Shown here in pieces: positions 36,038-47,256 of a stretch of 64,000 bases of DNA. The notes under the pieces were generated by a model, which saw only the letters and a list, made by a program, of their open reading frames with translations, searched no databases and was not told where the DNA came from. The position numbers and the translations under genes were made by a program. The number at the start of each line of letters is the position of its first letter. Position 1 is the stretch's first letter. The stretch is from Deroplatys truncata (lineage: Eukaryota > Arthropoda > Insecta > Mantodea > Mantidae), in the NCBI GenBank assembly GCA_030765065.1, contig CM060988.1:177361065-177425064 (forward strand), in the 5' to 3' direction.

Positions 36038-36147
36038 ACTTTCTCTACTACGTATAGTAAGTAGGGGAAGTATTGTATTCCACCCAAAAATTCGATACCG
36101 AAATTTCACCGGAAATATATATTTTGAGATCCCCTGAATCCAAAAAA
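36038..36147 (+). mobile_element. Family A1 ACTTT-end fragment
   Basis: ACTTTCTCTACTACG to CTGAATCCAAAAAAG, cut at the same A-run as the fragment at 35695. The copy at 36149 begins directly in it. The missing right part is not found. Confidence 0.88.
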
Positions 36148-36148
36148 G

Positions 36149-37033
36149 TCATGTGTTACACTCACATGACTTTCTCTACTCTTGTACAACCTATTTTTAC
36201 AAACTCTTATTCTCCATCTATTTTATATTAATCGAGATAAACATTTGCAGAAACGATCTTTTGACATGCAAAGAGAATTACATTTTACACATAGCGGCCA
36301 GTTCTAAAAATATTTGACTATCGCTTAAGGCTTACTATGTTGCCCTTGTTTTATATTTGCAAGGGCAATATAGAAATACAGTAGCCTTTAAGCACATACA
36401 TATCTCTTAATAGCTGGTTGCTAGGTGCAGCACCATTCCCTTTGCCACAAATTAATACTCTTTGCATATCCAAGACAAAAAAATGAATAACGAATTCCCA
36501 TTTGAGAAAATAAGTATTGAAGAATTTAATGAAATAACAAGCAAAATCTCGAAAATGGTTCACTCAACAAAAAAATGTATATGACATAAATTGTGTATTT
36601 TAACGCGATCTACATTTTTGTGTAGTAAAAGTTTGTCTATCCCTTATGGTTTACCAGTTATGCAAAAGTCGTTCACAATGAAGAATAATTTTGGAGACAT
36701 TCCCGGAAAATTCAAAATATACATTTTATTTGTCATGAAAATATCTTAAACATATAATATTTTAATCAAAATCGTTAGAGGCATTTCTTGAGAAAATTAA
36801 AATTTTCGAAAAATATTTCATGTAAGGGGTAATCTGGGGTGGGGGGATTTTCTAGAAAACCTTCATGTCGCATCTCTGGAAGACACTGAATCTAAGTACC
36901 AAGTTTGGTGTTTATCCGACTGTTCGTTTCTGAGTTATGCTGTTCACAGACACACAGACACACACACGGACATGTTTCCAAAAATTCTGTTTTTTGTATT
37001 CAGGGGTCTCAAAACATGTAGTAGAGAAAGTAA
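36149..37033 (-). mobile_element. Family A1 variant copy
   Basis: GTGTTACACTCACATGAC to TAGTAGAGAAAGT. Belongs to a variant with TACAGTAGCCTTTAAGC and GGTTGCTAGGTGCAGCACC, shared with 47257-48412. The last part before the terminus is deleted. Confidence 0.88.
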
Positions 37034-37107
37034 AAAGCTACCCGTGTTAACATCGAAGAAGCCAGCTAATCCGGGATAAGTTCTAGTGAGCAAGAGAGAT
37101 GCAGATG

Positions 37108-37196
37108 GACGAAGCGATCCTTAAAAGCGAGCCCTATATGTTGGCTTTGAAAGTCCATACTGCTTCCATGACTTCGCGTGAAACAACTGAAGAGTC
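37108..37196 (-). mobile_element. Family A (A2) fragment
   Basis: CCCTATATGTTGGCTTTG through CTTCGCGTGAAACAACTG only. Confidence 0.7.
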
Positions 37197-37209
37197 AAGT
37201 TCATTAAAA

Positions 37210-37846
37210 ACCTGATGTTACATTCATATGACTTTCTCTACGCTCCATCGCCTATTAGTGGGTGATTCATACGAAAGTTTATTTTCCTATCTACTTCATT
37301 TTAAACCCTTCCGGAAATAGCTGCATTAGGAATTTCGTTACAGATACAAAGAGACCAGCAATGGTCGAATGTTGAAGAGCTGGACGCTATATGCTGGCCT
37401 TAAAATTACATATTGTTTCCATGCAATCACTAGAAAAGCTGAATGCTGACAGGACCTTAAAGGAATGGCTAAGTATTGAAAAACTCGAACCATTAATAAG
37501 GGATATCTCGGAAATAGCTTATACCACAAAAAGGTTTTTTGAAATAAAGTGTGTGTTTTAGAGAGATCTATATTTTTTGTGTAGTACATTTTCCTCTATA
37601 GCTTCGCATTTACCCGTTATACAAGATTATACACAATTCCTCCCGAATAAAGTGGGCTTCACAGGTTATTCCCAGAAAATTTAAAATGTACATATCTTTA
37701 ATATATAGTATGTTAATAAAAATCGTTACAGTTGCCTTTATAAAATAAAAAAATTCGAAAAATATTCCATGTAAAGGGTAGTTGCAGTTGGGGATTTTCT
37801 TGAAAGATACTGAAATCGGATACCAAGTCTGGTTTCATACCCGACT
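37210..37846 (-). mobile_element. Family A (A2) copy, first part
   Basis: Head CCTGATGTTACATTC to ACCCGACTTTT, split by the A1 copy at 37851. Continues at 38680, with part of the consensus missing at the junction. Confidence 0.86.
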
Positions 37847-37850
37847 TTTT

Positions 37851-38674
37851 ACTTTCTCTACTACGTATAGTAAGTAGGGGAAGTATTGCATTCCACCCAA
37901 AAATTCGATAGCGAAATTTCACCGGAAATATATGTTTTGAGACCCCCTGAATCAAAAAATAGCATTTTTGGAAACATGTCCGTGTGTGTGTGAACAGCAT
38001 AACTCAGAAACGAACAGTCGGATAAACACCAAACTTGGTATTTAGGTTCAGTATCTTCCAGAGATGCGACACGAAGGTTTTCAAGAAAATCCCCCCATCC
38101 CAGATTACCCTTTACATGGAAAATTTTTCGAAAATTTTAATTTTCTCAAAAATGGCTCTTAACGATTTTGATTAAAATATCATATGTTTAAGATATTTTC
38201 ATGACAAATAAAATGTATATCTTGAATTTTCTGGGAATGTCTCCAAAAGTATTCTTCATTGTGAACGACTTTTGCATAACAGGTAAACTATAAGAGATAA
38301 GACAAAATTTTACTACACAAAAAATATAGATCGCGTTAAAATACACAGTTTATAACATATACATTTTTTGTACAGTGAACCATTTTCGACATATTGCTTG
38401 TTATTCCCTTAAATTTTCCAACACTTTTTCTCAAAAGGGAATTCGTTATTCATTTTTTATGTCCTGGACATACAAAGAGAATGGAATGCGCCACATAGCA
38501 ACCAGCTCTTAAAATATTTGACTATCGCTTAAAGCCTACCAATTTCCCTTGCATCTACAAGAAAATTAGCAATAAGATTAACATCTCGATTAACATGAAG
38601 CATATGGAGAATAAGCGTTTGTAAAAATAGTTTGCACAAGAGTAGAGAAAGTCATGTGAGTGTAACACATAAGA
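37851..38674 (+). mobile_element. Family A1 copy nested in an A2 copy
   Basis: ACTTTCTCTACTACG to AACACATAAGA, flanked by T-runs, inside an oppositely oriented A2 copy. Confidence 0.93.
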
Positions 38675-38679
38675 TTTTT

Positions 38680-38780
38680 TTATTCAGTGGGCTCTAAATA
38701 TGTATTTCCGGTGGAATCTTGATATCGAACCTTGGGGTGGAATGCAATACTTCGTCTAAAAGTCCCGTGGTAGGGGAAGT
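38680..38780 (-). mobile_element. Family A (A2) copy, second part
   Basis: TTCAGTGGGCTCTAAATATG to GGTAGGGGAAGT. Tail of the copy begun at 37210. Confidence 0.84.
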
Positions 38781-39496
38781 AAAAAGGAGGGTGTTTTCTG
38801 GAGCATGTTGTGAAACATAATGGCCTGCTCTACAGGACCGAAACAAACGGCTGTCGATAATCTGATCTGTCGGCGCTGTGGCTGTAAACCACACGTAAAC
38901 ACATGTAAAATTAAGCGCAGGGCTGCCAATTTTGACGCTACCCACCTAAAATGTGTGGCTCCCAAAATGATGGCGCCAGCAGAGAATTAGGGTTTTAATT
39001 GGGGGACTATTTCATTGGACCAATTTCCAGTTTGATGAGCTCAAGGCTAAATTGTGGTCTTTCAGGGGAAAACAGACTGTTTATCAGTGTCTGGCTTTTG
39101 CAGACGCGTTATTTGAGTTACATTTAGTGGTACACTAATGGTAAATTGCTACGAAGTCTAATTTTAGTAGTTTCTGTTTAAATTGCATACCCAATTTTGT
39201 CGTTTAGTAAAAGCTGTTGAATATTTCAGCTTCCTCTTTCACACATTTTTACTTTCTCCACTACGTACGGTATGAATGAACGAATGGTTTATTGTCTGCT
39301 TTAAACTTTACATACAATTTAAACAATGTATACAATAGAGTTGCCTATTATTTATCGTTCCTTTATATTTAAAATTCTGTTACATATATAATGGGGAAGC
39401 ACAATGTATCCACTATTTACTTTTATTCTTTGTTACAGTTTTTCCATATATTCTCCAATTTATTTCACTTTCTTTAACAGTTTTAACCTTATTTTT
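38781..39496. other. Unassigned stretch, with a possible LINE 3' end
   Basis: 38790-39250 holds nothing recognised. 39251-39272 is a family A ACTTT-end scrap. From 39496 back to 39274 the minus strand is AT-rich and ends with AATAAACC and ATTCGTTCATTC, as a non-LTR retrotransposon 3' end might. It appears continuous with 40323-40790 across the inserted A1 copy. Confidence 0.3.
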
Positions 39497-39643
39497 ACTT
39501 TCTCTACTACGTATAGTAGGTAGGGGAAGTATTGTATTCCATCCAAAAATTCGATACCGAGATTTCACCGGAAATACATGTTTTGAGACTCCCTGAATCC
39601 AAAAAAAGCATTTTCGAAAACATGTCCGTGTGTGTGTCTGTGT

Positions 39644-39677
<34 letters not shown>

Positions 39678-40322
39678 CTGTGAACAGCATAACTCAGAAA
39701 CGAACAGTCGGATAAACATCAAACTTGGTATTTAGGTTCAGTATCTTCCAGAGATGCGACACGAAGGTTTTCAAGAAAATCCCCCCACTCCAGAGTACCC
39801 TTTACGTGGAACATTTTTCGAAAATTTTAATTTTCTCAAAAATGGCTCTAACGATTTTGATTAAAACATCATATGTTTAAGATATTTTTATGACAAATAA
39901 AATGTATATTTGAATTTCCTGGGAATGTCTCCAAAAGTATTCTTCATTGTGAACGACTTTTGCATAACTGGCAAACCAGACAGACAAATTTTACTACACA
40001 ATAATGTAGATCGCGTTAAAATACACAATTTATGTCATATACATTTTTTTTTGTTGAGTGAACCATTTTCGAGATATTTCTTGTTATTCCCTTAAATTTT
40101 CCAATACTGATACTTTTTCTCAAACTCGTTATTCATTTGTTTATGTTCTGGACATGCAAAGAGAATGGAATGCGTCACATAGCAACCAGCGCTTAAAACC
40201 ATCTACAAGAAAATTAGCAATAAGATTAACATCTCGATTAACATGAAGCATATGGAGAATAAGCGTTTGTAAAAATAGTTTGTACAAGAGTAGAGAAAGT
40301 CATGTGAGTATAACACATCAGA
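39497..40322 (+). mobile_element. Family A1 copy, full length
   Basis: ACTTTCTCTACTACG to AACACATCAGA. Long TG/TC-interrupted microsatellite at 39627-39679. Inserted in an older AT-rich element, T on both sides. Confidence 0.93.
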
Positions 40323-40790
40323 TTTTTTATAAATGTATTCCTGCCTTCTCTATATATTCATTTGATCAGGAATTAAAATTTTTCCTAAATTTTAGCTCTA
40401 TTGGTAAATATTTCCATTTTTCTAGTACTAAATTCTCTCTTTCGTTATCCTTATCATCACATTCCAGAATATGTCAATTGTCCTGTATCCGTTACGTTTA
40501 GTACATCTCTCCCTGTTAGATCACCTAAGTTTATTACACCTGTCCTCGTCCTTGCACACCGCACTCTGGCCTCTTAGTTGCTAACTACTTCCTTGAAACT
40601 ACTTTTAATTCTTTGCTTTTCAATATCCTCCACTCTTATTCTATTTTTTTTCCAGAAACCCTTACATTTGTTGATTCTTTCTGCCCATGTTTCTCCATTC
40701 CTATTTCTTCCATTGTTGTCTATAGCTTGTGTGTCCAAGTTGCTTTTTCCTCCAATTTCTTCTATACAACCAAGCATTACTACGTATTCC
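40323..40790 (-). other. Possible LINE 3' region, low confidence
   Basis: A minus frame of 72 codons (40574-40792) reads GYVV-like sequence then LDTQAIDNNGRNRNGETW and IRVEDIEKQRIKSSFKEVV before its stop. A low-complexity 3' tail follows toward 39274. The layout suggests the end of a non-LTR element ORF, but no reverse-transcriptase motif is visible. Confidence 0.25.
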
Positions 40791-41919
40791 AACTAAAAAT
40801 TCTATGTCAATATTTTACCGCAAAACATGATTTGAGGCTCCTGAACCCCCGAAAAGCATTTTTAGAAAAATGTACATATGTGAGCGTGTATCTGAAAAAA
40901 GCGTAACTCAAAAATGAAAAGTCGGATGAATATCAAATTTTGTATTCAGTTTCAGCACCTTCAAAATATGCGACACGAAGACTTTCAAAAAATCCCCACA
41001 ACCTAACAATCCTTCACATGCATGATTTAAACACCTATGTTAATGATATTTACTTGAAAAATAAAATGTATGTGTTGAATGTTCTGGGAATAGCCTTTGA
41101 AGTCCTTTTCATACGGAATGAATTTTGTATAATCTTGTATAAGTGATAAACGTTAGGCGTTAGACAAAAATTGCTACAAAAATTGTAGATCTCTTTAAAA
41201 TATACAATTAATTTTAAATAATTTTTATTGTAGCATCAGCCATTTCCGAGATATCGTCATTAGTGGTTCGAATATTTCAATGTCTATCTATTTCTTTTTT
41301 CATTTATTTCTCGGGATGTCATGGAAACAGTATGGAATTTTAAGGCCAGCATATAGCGTCCAGTTGTTAAACATTTGACTATCGCTGTTCTCTTTGTATC
41401 TATAACGAAATATGTAATGAAGCTATTTCTTTCTTCAGTTGTTTCTCGCGGTGTCATGGAAACAGTATGGAATTTTAAGTCCAGCATATAGCGTCCAGTT
41501 GTTAAACATTTGACTATCGCTGTTCTCTTTGTATCTATAACGAAATATGTAATGTAGCTATTTCTTTCTTCAGTTGTTTCTCGCGGTGTCATGGAAACAG
41601 TATGGAATTTTAAGTCCAGCATATAGCGTCCAGTTGTTAAACATTTGACTGTCGCTGTTCTCTTTGTATCTATAACGAAATATGTAATGTAGCTATTTCT
41701 TTCTTCAGTTGTTTCTCGTGATGTCATGGAAACAGTATGGAATTTTAAGTCCAGCATATAGCGTCCAGTTGTTAAACATTTGACTGTCGCTGTTCTCTTT
41801 GTATATATAACGAAATGTGTAATGTAGTTGTTACTGCAAAGGCTTATCTCGCTTAAAATGGAGTAGATACGAGAATAAATCTTCGTAAGAATAATGTGTA
41901 TACCCACATGGAAAGTTTG
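40791..41919 (+). mobile_element. Family A (A2) copy enlarged by a tandem amplification
   Basis: Diverged start (CCAACTAAAAATTCTATG) to TGTATACCCAC. Contains four tandem 135-bp units (41300-41840), which lengthen the copy to about 1.13 kb. The right end is cut where the mariner region begins. Confidence 0.86.
41300..41840. repeat. 4 x 135-bp tandem repeat within family A
   Basis: GTCATGGAAACAGTATGG recurs at 41318, 41453, 41588 and 41723, exactly 135 bp apart, with few differences between units. 135 is 45 codons, so a minus-strand frame stays open through the array (41284-41949). Confidence 0.95.
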
Positions 41920-42012
41920 ACATTTTTGACCATAATCTACTTCAAACATTTTGTCAATAGAGGATCATTTGTTTCGTTTACACTAACTTGAAAATTGTGT
42001 GTCAACAAAAAC

Positions 42013-42725
42013 ATGGAATTAACTGGTGAAAATGTTCGTGCAATGATTTATTACGACCTTCGACGTGGATTATCAAGACAAGAGAGCATCGATCAACTAC
42101 ATTCCATATTTGGCTACGAAGATCCATCCTTTGTCACTGTGAAACGCTGGTATAACGAATTTAATCGTGGCCGTCGTTCGCTTAATGATGAAGTTCATGA
42201 ACGTCGTCCAAAATCAGTTGTGCCAGAAAATACTGATGCTGTGCAAAAACTAATAATGAAAGATCGTCATGCGACATTGTGAGATTGAGGCCACCCTAGG
42301 CACTAGTTCCACCAGCATATATAAAATATTGCATGGTTATTTAGGCGTGAAAAAGGTTTGCTCTCGTTGGATCCCACATAATTAACACAAAAAGGTTCTC
42401 GTGTCGATTGGTGTACAAAAATGCTCAAGAAATACAATGGCGGTGCCTCAAAAGACGTATATAAGATTGTAGCAGGTGACGAATCATGGATCTATGCGTA
42501 TGAGCCGGAACGTAAACAGCAGTCGACTGTATGGGTGTTTCAAGATGAAGCAAATCCAACAAAAGTTCTACGCACTCGAAGCACTTCGAAGCAAACGGTC
42601 GCCTGGTTTTTCAGCAAAACTGGCCATGTGGCAACAGTGCCTTTAGAAGAACGTAAAACGGTCAATGCCGAATGGTACACAACCATTTGTTTGCCGGAAG
42701 CCTTCCGTGAAGTAAGAATAGATAT
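42013..42725 (+). pseudogene. Mariner transposase, N-terminal two-thirds
   Basis: ATG at 42013 begins MELTGENVRAMIYYDLRRG, followed by the helix-turn-helix GYEDPSFVTVKRWYNEFNRG and RRPKSVVPENTDAVQ. A frame change near 42275 leads to EIEATLGTSSTSIYKILHG and CSRWIPHN, then a stop. A further change opens the frame at 42421: VYKIVAGDESWIYAYEPE (first catalytic Asp in GDES), KQQSTVWVFQDE, and TVNAEWYTTICLPEAF. Homology ends there, before the HHDNA and YSPDLAP motifs. So the element is broken by at least three changes and truncated at its 3' end. TIRs were not found. This lineage is different from those at 2395 and 16071. Confidence 0.92.
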
Positions 42726-43510
42726 ATCCTTCCTTCCTTCCTTCCCCATAATGATTTAGGAATATTTTAGTAATTTGCAGGTGTTTTAGGAACTTTGTTT
42801 AGCTCGCCACACCTACAAGTTCTCAATATCACTTGGCGTTGTCCTAGGGCGCGTGTTTTCCTGGGCTGTCGCAGACCTCGCCTCGCTAAAGGATCTATTT
42901 ACATTAATAAACTACATGATATGAATTTGGATGGTAAGGATTTACTACAAATTAAGAAAGATACATGTTACCTCCCTGCTTGACGAAGCGTTTTGTCTCA
43001 GACGTCTACACTGCTCGCTGGTTACATTTGAAAAAAGAAGCGTCCTACACGCTACCACAAGATACAACCGGTTTTACTCCCACTCCCATTACATCATTAT
43101 CAACCTAAAGAGTCACCATATAATGTTACCAACCACAAATTACAATATTAACACCTCACATGCCACAATATGCTTGCCGTTTTTAACAGTATTACCGAAT
43201 GTGGTATTCGCATCTTATGCGTCTGAACTCCGAACATGATCTTCATTAAATGTTTAAATGCTACCGTTATAATTAGAGGGAATTTTATTTTTTGATCATG
43301 ATTTACAAAAATCCTGTCTCTGCGATACTTACAACGCGAGCTATGTGCCTACCTTTTATCTTCGCATAATTATCGTCACTCAACATTCATTCAACATTGA
43401 AAGACAGAAAAAACAGCCACTCCTTCCTCACAGCGTTTATCTCAAATATAAACAGTATAATATTCATGGAATTAATTGTTCTTCCACAGAAGCCGTTTGT
43501 TGGACAGGGT
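42726..43510. other. Unannotated stretch
   Basis: A (CTTC)n-like tract at 42728-42745 marks the mariner break. Nothing else assigned. Confidence 0.4.
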
Positions 43511-43514
43511 TGAA

Positions 43515-43735
43515 AACGTGGAATCAGACGACTGAAAAATTCAATGCCATAGCCGGGGTTTGAGCCACGGATTTCCCGGTCTCCGTCCGTTTGCTCTAAC
43601 CACTGAGCTACCAGGGCAACATGTCGGCACAACATTAAATTCTCCAACAGATTCGCATTTTTCCCGGTAAACCACAAGGAGATCTCAAATTGTATTGAGA
43701 TGACATACCCCAATGGCGACTTGTAAGTACTTTAA
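43515..43735 (-). mobile_element. tRNA-bearing repeat (SINE-C), reversed copy
   Basis: Minus strand: TACAAGTCGCCATTGGGG, CCTTGTGGTTTACCGGG, GCCCTGGTAGCTCAGTGG (A box), GTGGCTCAAACCCCGG (B box), CATTGAATTTTTCAGTCG. The tRNA-like part lies inside rather than at the start of the repeated unit. Confidence 0.78.
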
Positions 43736-43839
43736 CACCCGGAAGTCATAGTTTCAATCACTATTAGGTCAATTAATTGAGATCTCAAATTGTATTAAGT
43801 TGAAACTATCCAGGCATTTAAAATATTTACAACATTGTA

Positions 43840-44400
43840 AGTCGTCATTGGGGTGTCATCTTAATACAATTTGAGATTTCCTTGTGGTTTTGTTGTCCTC
43901 CGTGGTGTAGTCGTTACCATGCTGGCCTCTAGTTCCCGAGATCGCGGGTTCAAACCTGGCGGAGGGCGATTGATTTTTTCGGGCGTAAAAATCCTTAGCA
44001 TGGCTTCCTTTGGAGGGGAAGTAAAGCCAGTGGTCCCGTGTCGTAGATTTATGGCACATAAAAGAACCTCAAGCCAGATAAAGAAGCTTCTGAGCAAAAT
44101 TACTGGTCTTTCATGCCCAATATAGAATGGGAGGCTAAGGACCACAGCAGTTAAAGAGTGTCCATAAATTTAAAAAAAAATAAAAACACAAACACCTTGT
44201 GGTTTACCAGTAAAAATGCGAATCAGTTGGAGAATTTAATGTCCTGCCGGCATGTTGCCATGGAAGCTCAGTGGTTAGAGTAACCAGACGGAGACTGGGA
44301 GATGCGTGGTTTAAATTGGCTTTGGTATTGAATTTTTCGGTCGTCTGATTCTACCTTTCCAGTATAATATTCAGTTCGTTTTCAGGATGATATTTTATTG
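43840..44400 (+). mobile_element. SINE-C, forward copy, split by SINE-B
   Basis: Same order as the reversed copy to its left: GTAAGTCGTCATTGGGG, CCTTGTGGTTT, [SINE-B], ACCAGTAAAAATGCGAATC, GGAAGCTCAGTGGTTAGAG, TATTGAATTTTTCGGTCG. With the left copy it makes a large inverted pair around 43790. Confidence 0.78.
43891..44194 (+). mobile_element. SINE-B inside SINE-C, perfect 11-bp duplication
   Basis: GTCCTCCGTGGTGTAGTCG head, GGGTTCAAACC B box, and an A-rich tail. Flanked by CCTTGTGGTTT at 43880-43890 and 44195-44205. The insertion splits the older repeat cleanly. Confidence 0.94.
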
Positions 44401-44894
44401 TTAAACTGAAGGGCATATGTTAGGTCGTGTCTCAAGCCCAAGCTGAAATATTGTTAATATATAAATGAAACTGTTATATATTTCTTTTCCTCTGTATTTG
44501 TGATACAAAAGTGCGAATATGCCCATGCAAGCTGAGACAAGTGATTTTTCGATTAATAAACGCGAAGTGATTCCTGCTCAGGGCATAAAAGCTGTATTTA
44601 AACTATACAACTTTTTAAAAATGTGTAACTCAAAACGACTGGATTTCACCAGTTAGGCATGCATAACAGCTTCAGCAGGAAGATTTCAACAATAAATTGT
44701 CAGGGATGCCACTATGAAGTTCATTAAAATTAACTTAAGGAATGCAAGTGACGATATCGAATTAACTGCATTCGAAGTAGACGAAGACGACACCCCTGAA
44801 CTGCATCCTGTTCCATTACTGTATTTATTTTACGTCGCCTTTAACTATAGCGTCATATGGAGACGGTTCTGTTAGTAAATAATCCTTAGATCGA
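44401..44894. other. Unannotated stretch
   Basis: Nothing recognised. Confidence 0.35.
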
Positions 44895-45205
44895 GGAGTG
44901 GCGGACAGTTTGTCTTCTAGGTCTCATCCCTGCAACCACCCGCTTCGTCGTGTCCATAGAGACCCTAGTGCACAGCAACTGATCTTCTGCTTCGTGCCGT
45001 ACAGATGGCATCAGGGTGCCGTCCAGTCCAACCGCCGCCCTCACACAGAAAGGCGGACAGTTAGCCTTCTAGGTCTCATCCCTGTAACCATGCCATCTTG
45101 CTTCGTCACGTGTCCACAGAGACCCTAGCGCATAGCAGCCGGATCTTCTGCTTCGTGTCGTGCAGATGGCATTAGGGTGCCGTCCAGTCTACCTGCTTCC
45201 ATTGT
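44895..45205 (+). repeat. Satellite array, long-unit form (about 152 bp)
   Basis: Two units: GGCGGACAGTTTGTCTTC near 44900 and GGCGGACAGTTAGCCTTC near 45052. Each contains AGGTCTCATCCCTG, AGAGACCCTAG, GCAGATGGCAT-type and TGCCGTCCAGTC segments. The same satellite in shorter units fills 63600-64000. Confidence 0.88.
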
Positions 45206-45269
45206 CTGTGGATAGATGGTGCAGCATTCGCTATTACCACCTGGTTTTCATTTTTACTATTGTTTTAAT

Positions 45270-45425
45270 TTAAGGTGCAGCTTTGGGTCGTGGTATTAAA
45301 TATCCAATTCGGTATTTACCTAAGTCAGATTGGTTGGCCCACGTGATTTTTGACCCGGGACCTCCCGAATGCGGGCTACAGACATTACTGCCTGAGCCAT
45401 CCCGCTCGGCATGTAACATATGTCA
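45270..45425 (-). mobile_element. tRNA-derived SINE head (SINE-D)
   Basis: Minus strand: GCCGAGCGGGATGGCTCAGG (A box) and GAGGTCCCGGGTC (B box) about 45 nt apart, then a body reaching CCACGACCCAAAGC. Confidence 0.55.
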
Positions 45426-45677
45426 TGGGTTAACACCATCAAGGCAAGATGTTAATGCTTTAAGGATATTTAATGTGTTCTGGTGTACAGAGTTCCCGCC
45501 GGTACACATTTACTACGCTCTGAGCGAGCGTTGTCCAGCGTTCACATGCCTTTAACTTTTGCATCTACTTTATTGTGAATATTACCGTTCGGAAGATTTG
45601 TAAATATTTTTTGTACGTAACTGTACACATGCTGGTCCCTTTTACCGGGAGATGTAACAAGCTGGTGTGCAACTTAC

Positions 45678-45857
45678 CTTAATGAACTGGAAGGTAGCGA
45701 TGGGCGGCAGACGTTTCATGTAAGGATAGTAGAATGAGCTGGCAGGGTGTGCAGGGTAGTGGCTCGTCACTCGGTAGATGAGACCCTGGGGCTCCGTGGG
45801 CCAATTCGGTGCCGTGAACGTGAAGCCGTTGTCAGTGCCAGCATCCACTGGATCCAC
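45678..45857 (-). CDS. Spondin-domain gene, downstream exon
   Basis: A 180-nt phase-0 exon: acceptor ...TGTGTGGCAG before GTGGATCC and donor AAG|GTAAGT after. It encodes 60 residues from VDPVDAGTDNGFTFTAPNWP to LPPIATFQFIK. DAGTDNGFTF, HPASSFYYP and LPPIA are hallmarks of the second half of the Spondin domain (Spond_N) found in F-spondin, mindin and insect M-spondin, which are secreted extracellular-matrix proteins. The preceding residues come from the exon at 56828-56932, about 11 kb upstream on the same strand. No thrombospondin type 1 exon was found in the window, so the paralog is not settled; M-spondin-like wording (TAPNWPT) is my leaning. Confidence 0.93.
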
Positions 45858-46044
45858 CTGCCACACAAACAGAATTACTTCACTGCAATGAAACGTCGGT
45901 TAAATCAACAAGGATTAGATTAAACAAAAAGGGGAAAATATGCGAGGTGTTTGTTACAATAAATTCTTGTAATTTGCACTCACAAATAACCAATGTGACG
46001 AAGTACACCAAACCCACTATACTTTATTCCTTTCTCTACGACTT

Positions 46045-46640
46045 ACCTATAAGTAGAAAAACGTGGAGATTTTCAAGAAAATTCCCCCACCTCCAACCAC
46101 CCTTTACATGGAATGTTTTTCGAAGATTTTGATTACAATACCATATATGAAATATATTTAGATTACAAATAAAATGTATATCTTGACTTTTCTTGGAATA
46201 GCATTTGAAGTTTTCATCCGAAAGAATTTTGTATAAACTGGTAAACGTTAAGCGAAAGACGAAAACGTAGCATACAAAAAAATGTAGATCTTTTTAAAAC
46301 ACAGCTTTTACTTGCAATAAGTTTTTTATGGCATAAGCTGTTTCTGAAATATCCGTTATTAACGGTTCGAAAGGTTCATTACTTGGCCATGCTCAACATT
46401 CAGTTGTTTCTCGCGATGTCATGGAAACAGTATGGAATTTTATGGCCAGCATATAGTGTCCAGTTCTTAAACATTTGATAATCGCTGTTCTCTTTGTATC
46501 TATAACGAAATGTGTAGTGTAGCTATTTATGCAAATGTTTATTTGGATTAAAATGAAGTAGATAGTAAAATATGCTTTACTAAGAATAGTTTGTATATTT
46601 ACTAATAAAGATAAATGGTAGGGAAAGTCATGTAAGTGTA
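46045..46640 (+). mobile_element. Family A (A2) copy, right two-thirds
   Basis: Begins at AGAAAAACGTGGAGATTTTC and ends GGGAAAGTCATGTAAG. Lies in the spondin intron. Confidence 0.84.
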
Positions 46641-46642
46641 CG

Positions 46643-46699
46643 CCATTGAATTTTTGGGTGGAATACCATAGTATTACTAATGTAGTAGAGAGAGTAAAA
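46643..46699 (-). mobile_element. Family A ACTTT-end scrap
   Basis: GAATTTTTGGGTGGAATACC to GTAGTAGAGAGAGT only. Confidence 0.8.
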
Positions 46700-47041
46700 A
46701 TTACTCGATCATTCCAACAGAAGATTGTTCCACCATCAAAGGGCTATGCAGCATTTCTGGGACTTGGAAGTCTGTCGGAGGAGGTTAAGGAAGTCAGTCG
46801 TTCCGACGATGTTTCACATTATTTTGCATGAATATCATAGGATTTTTCATCCGTTGTTTTTAATAGCAGTGTCTCTACGAAATTGCAGTTAAAGGGTAAA
46901 TGGGAAAATTACCCATAAAACCATCTAGCTCATTGGACAATAATTTCATTAAACAAGGGGGGGTGTAAATCACAGTAATTAAACAACTTTTCGAGATGAA
47001 AGGGCTAACCATGCAAAGTCGAATAATTAGTTAATAAAACA
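46700..47041. other. Intronic stretch, nothing recognised
   Basis: No repeat or gene identified. Confidence 0.4.
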
Positions 47042-47250
47042 TTCTGATATGATCACTCACATAACATTCTCTACTCTTGTAGAAACTATTTTTCTCCACC
47101 TACTTCCTGTTATTCCAGATATCCAGATGTTAATCTTATTGCCCATTTTCTTGTAGATGCAACGGAATATGGTAGTATTTAAGCGATAGTCAAATCTTTT
47201 ATGAACTGGTTGCTATGTGGACCTTCCATTCTCTTTGCATGGCAGGACAT
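47042..47250 (-). mobile_element. Family A 3'-end fragment, first of three in series
   Basis: TCTGATATGATCACTC to GGCAGGACAT, cut at the A-run where the consensus reads GGACATAAAAAA. Confidence 0.88.
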
Positions 47251-47256
47251 AAAAAA

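Noticed and set aside
41284-41949. 221-codon minus-strand frame with 45-residue repeats
   Set aside because: Explained by the 4 x 135-bp amplification of a family A segment; unit length divisible by three keeps the frame open by chance.
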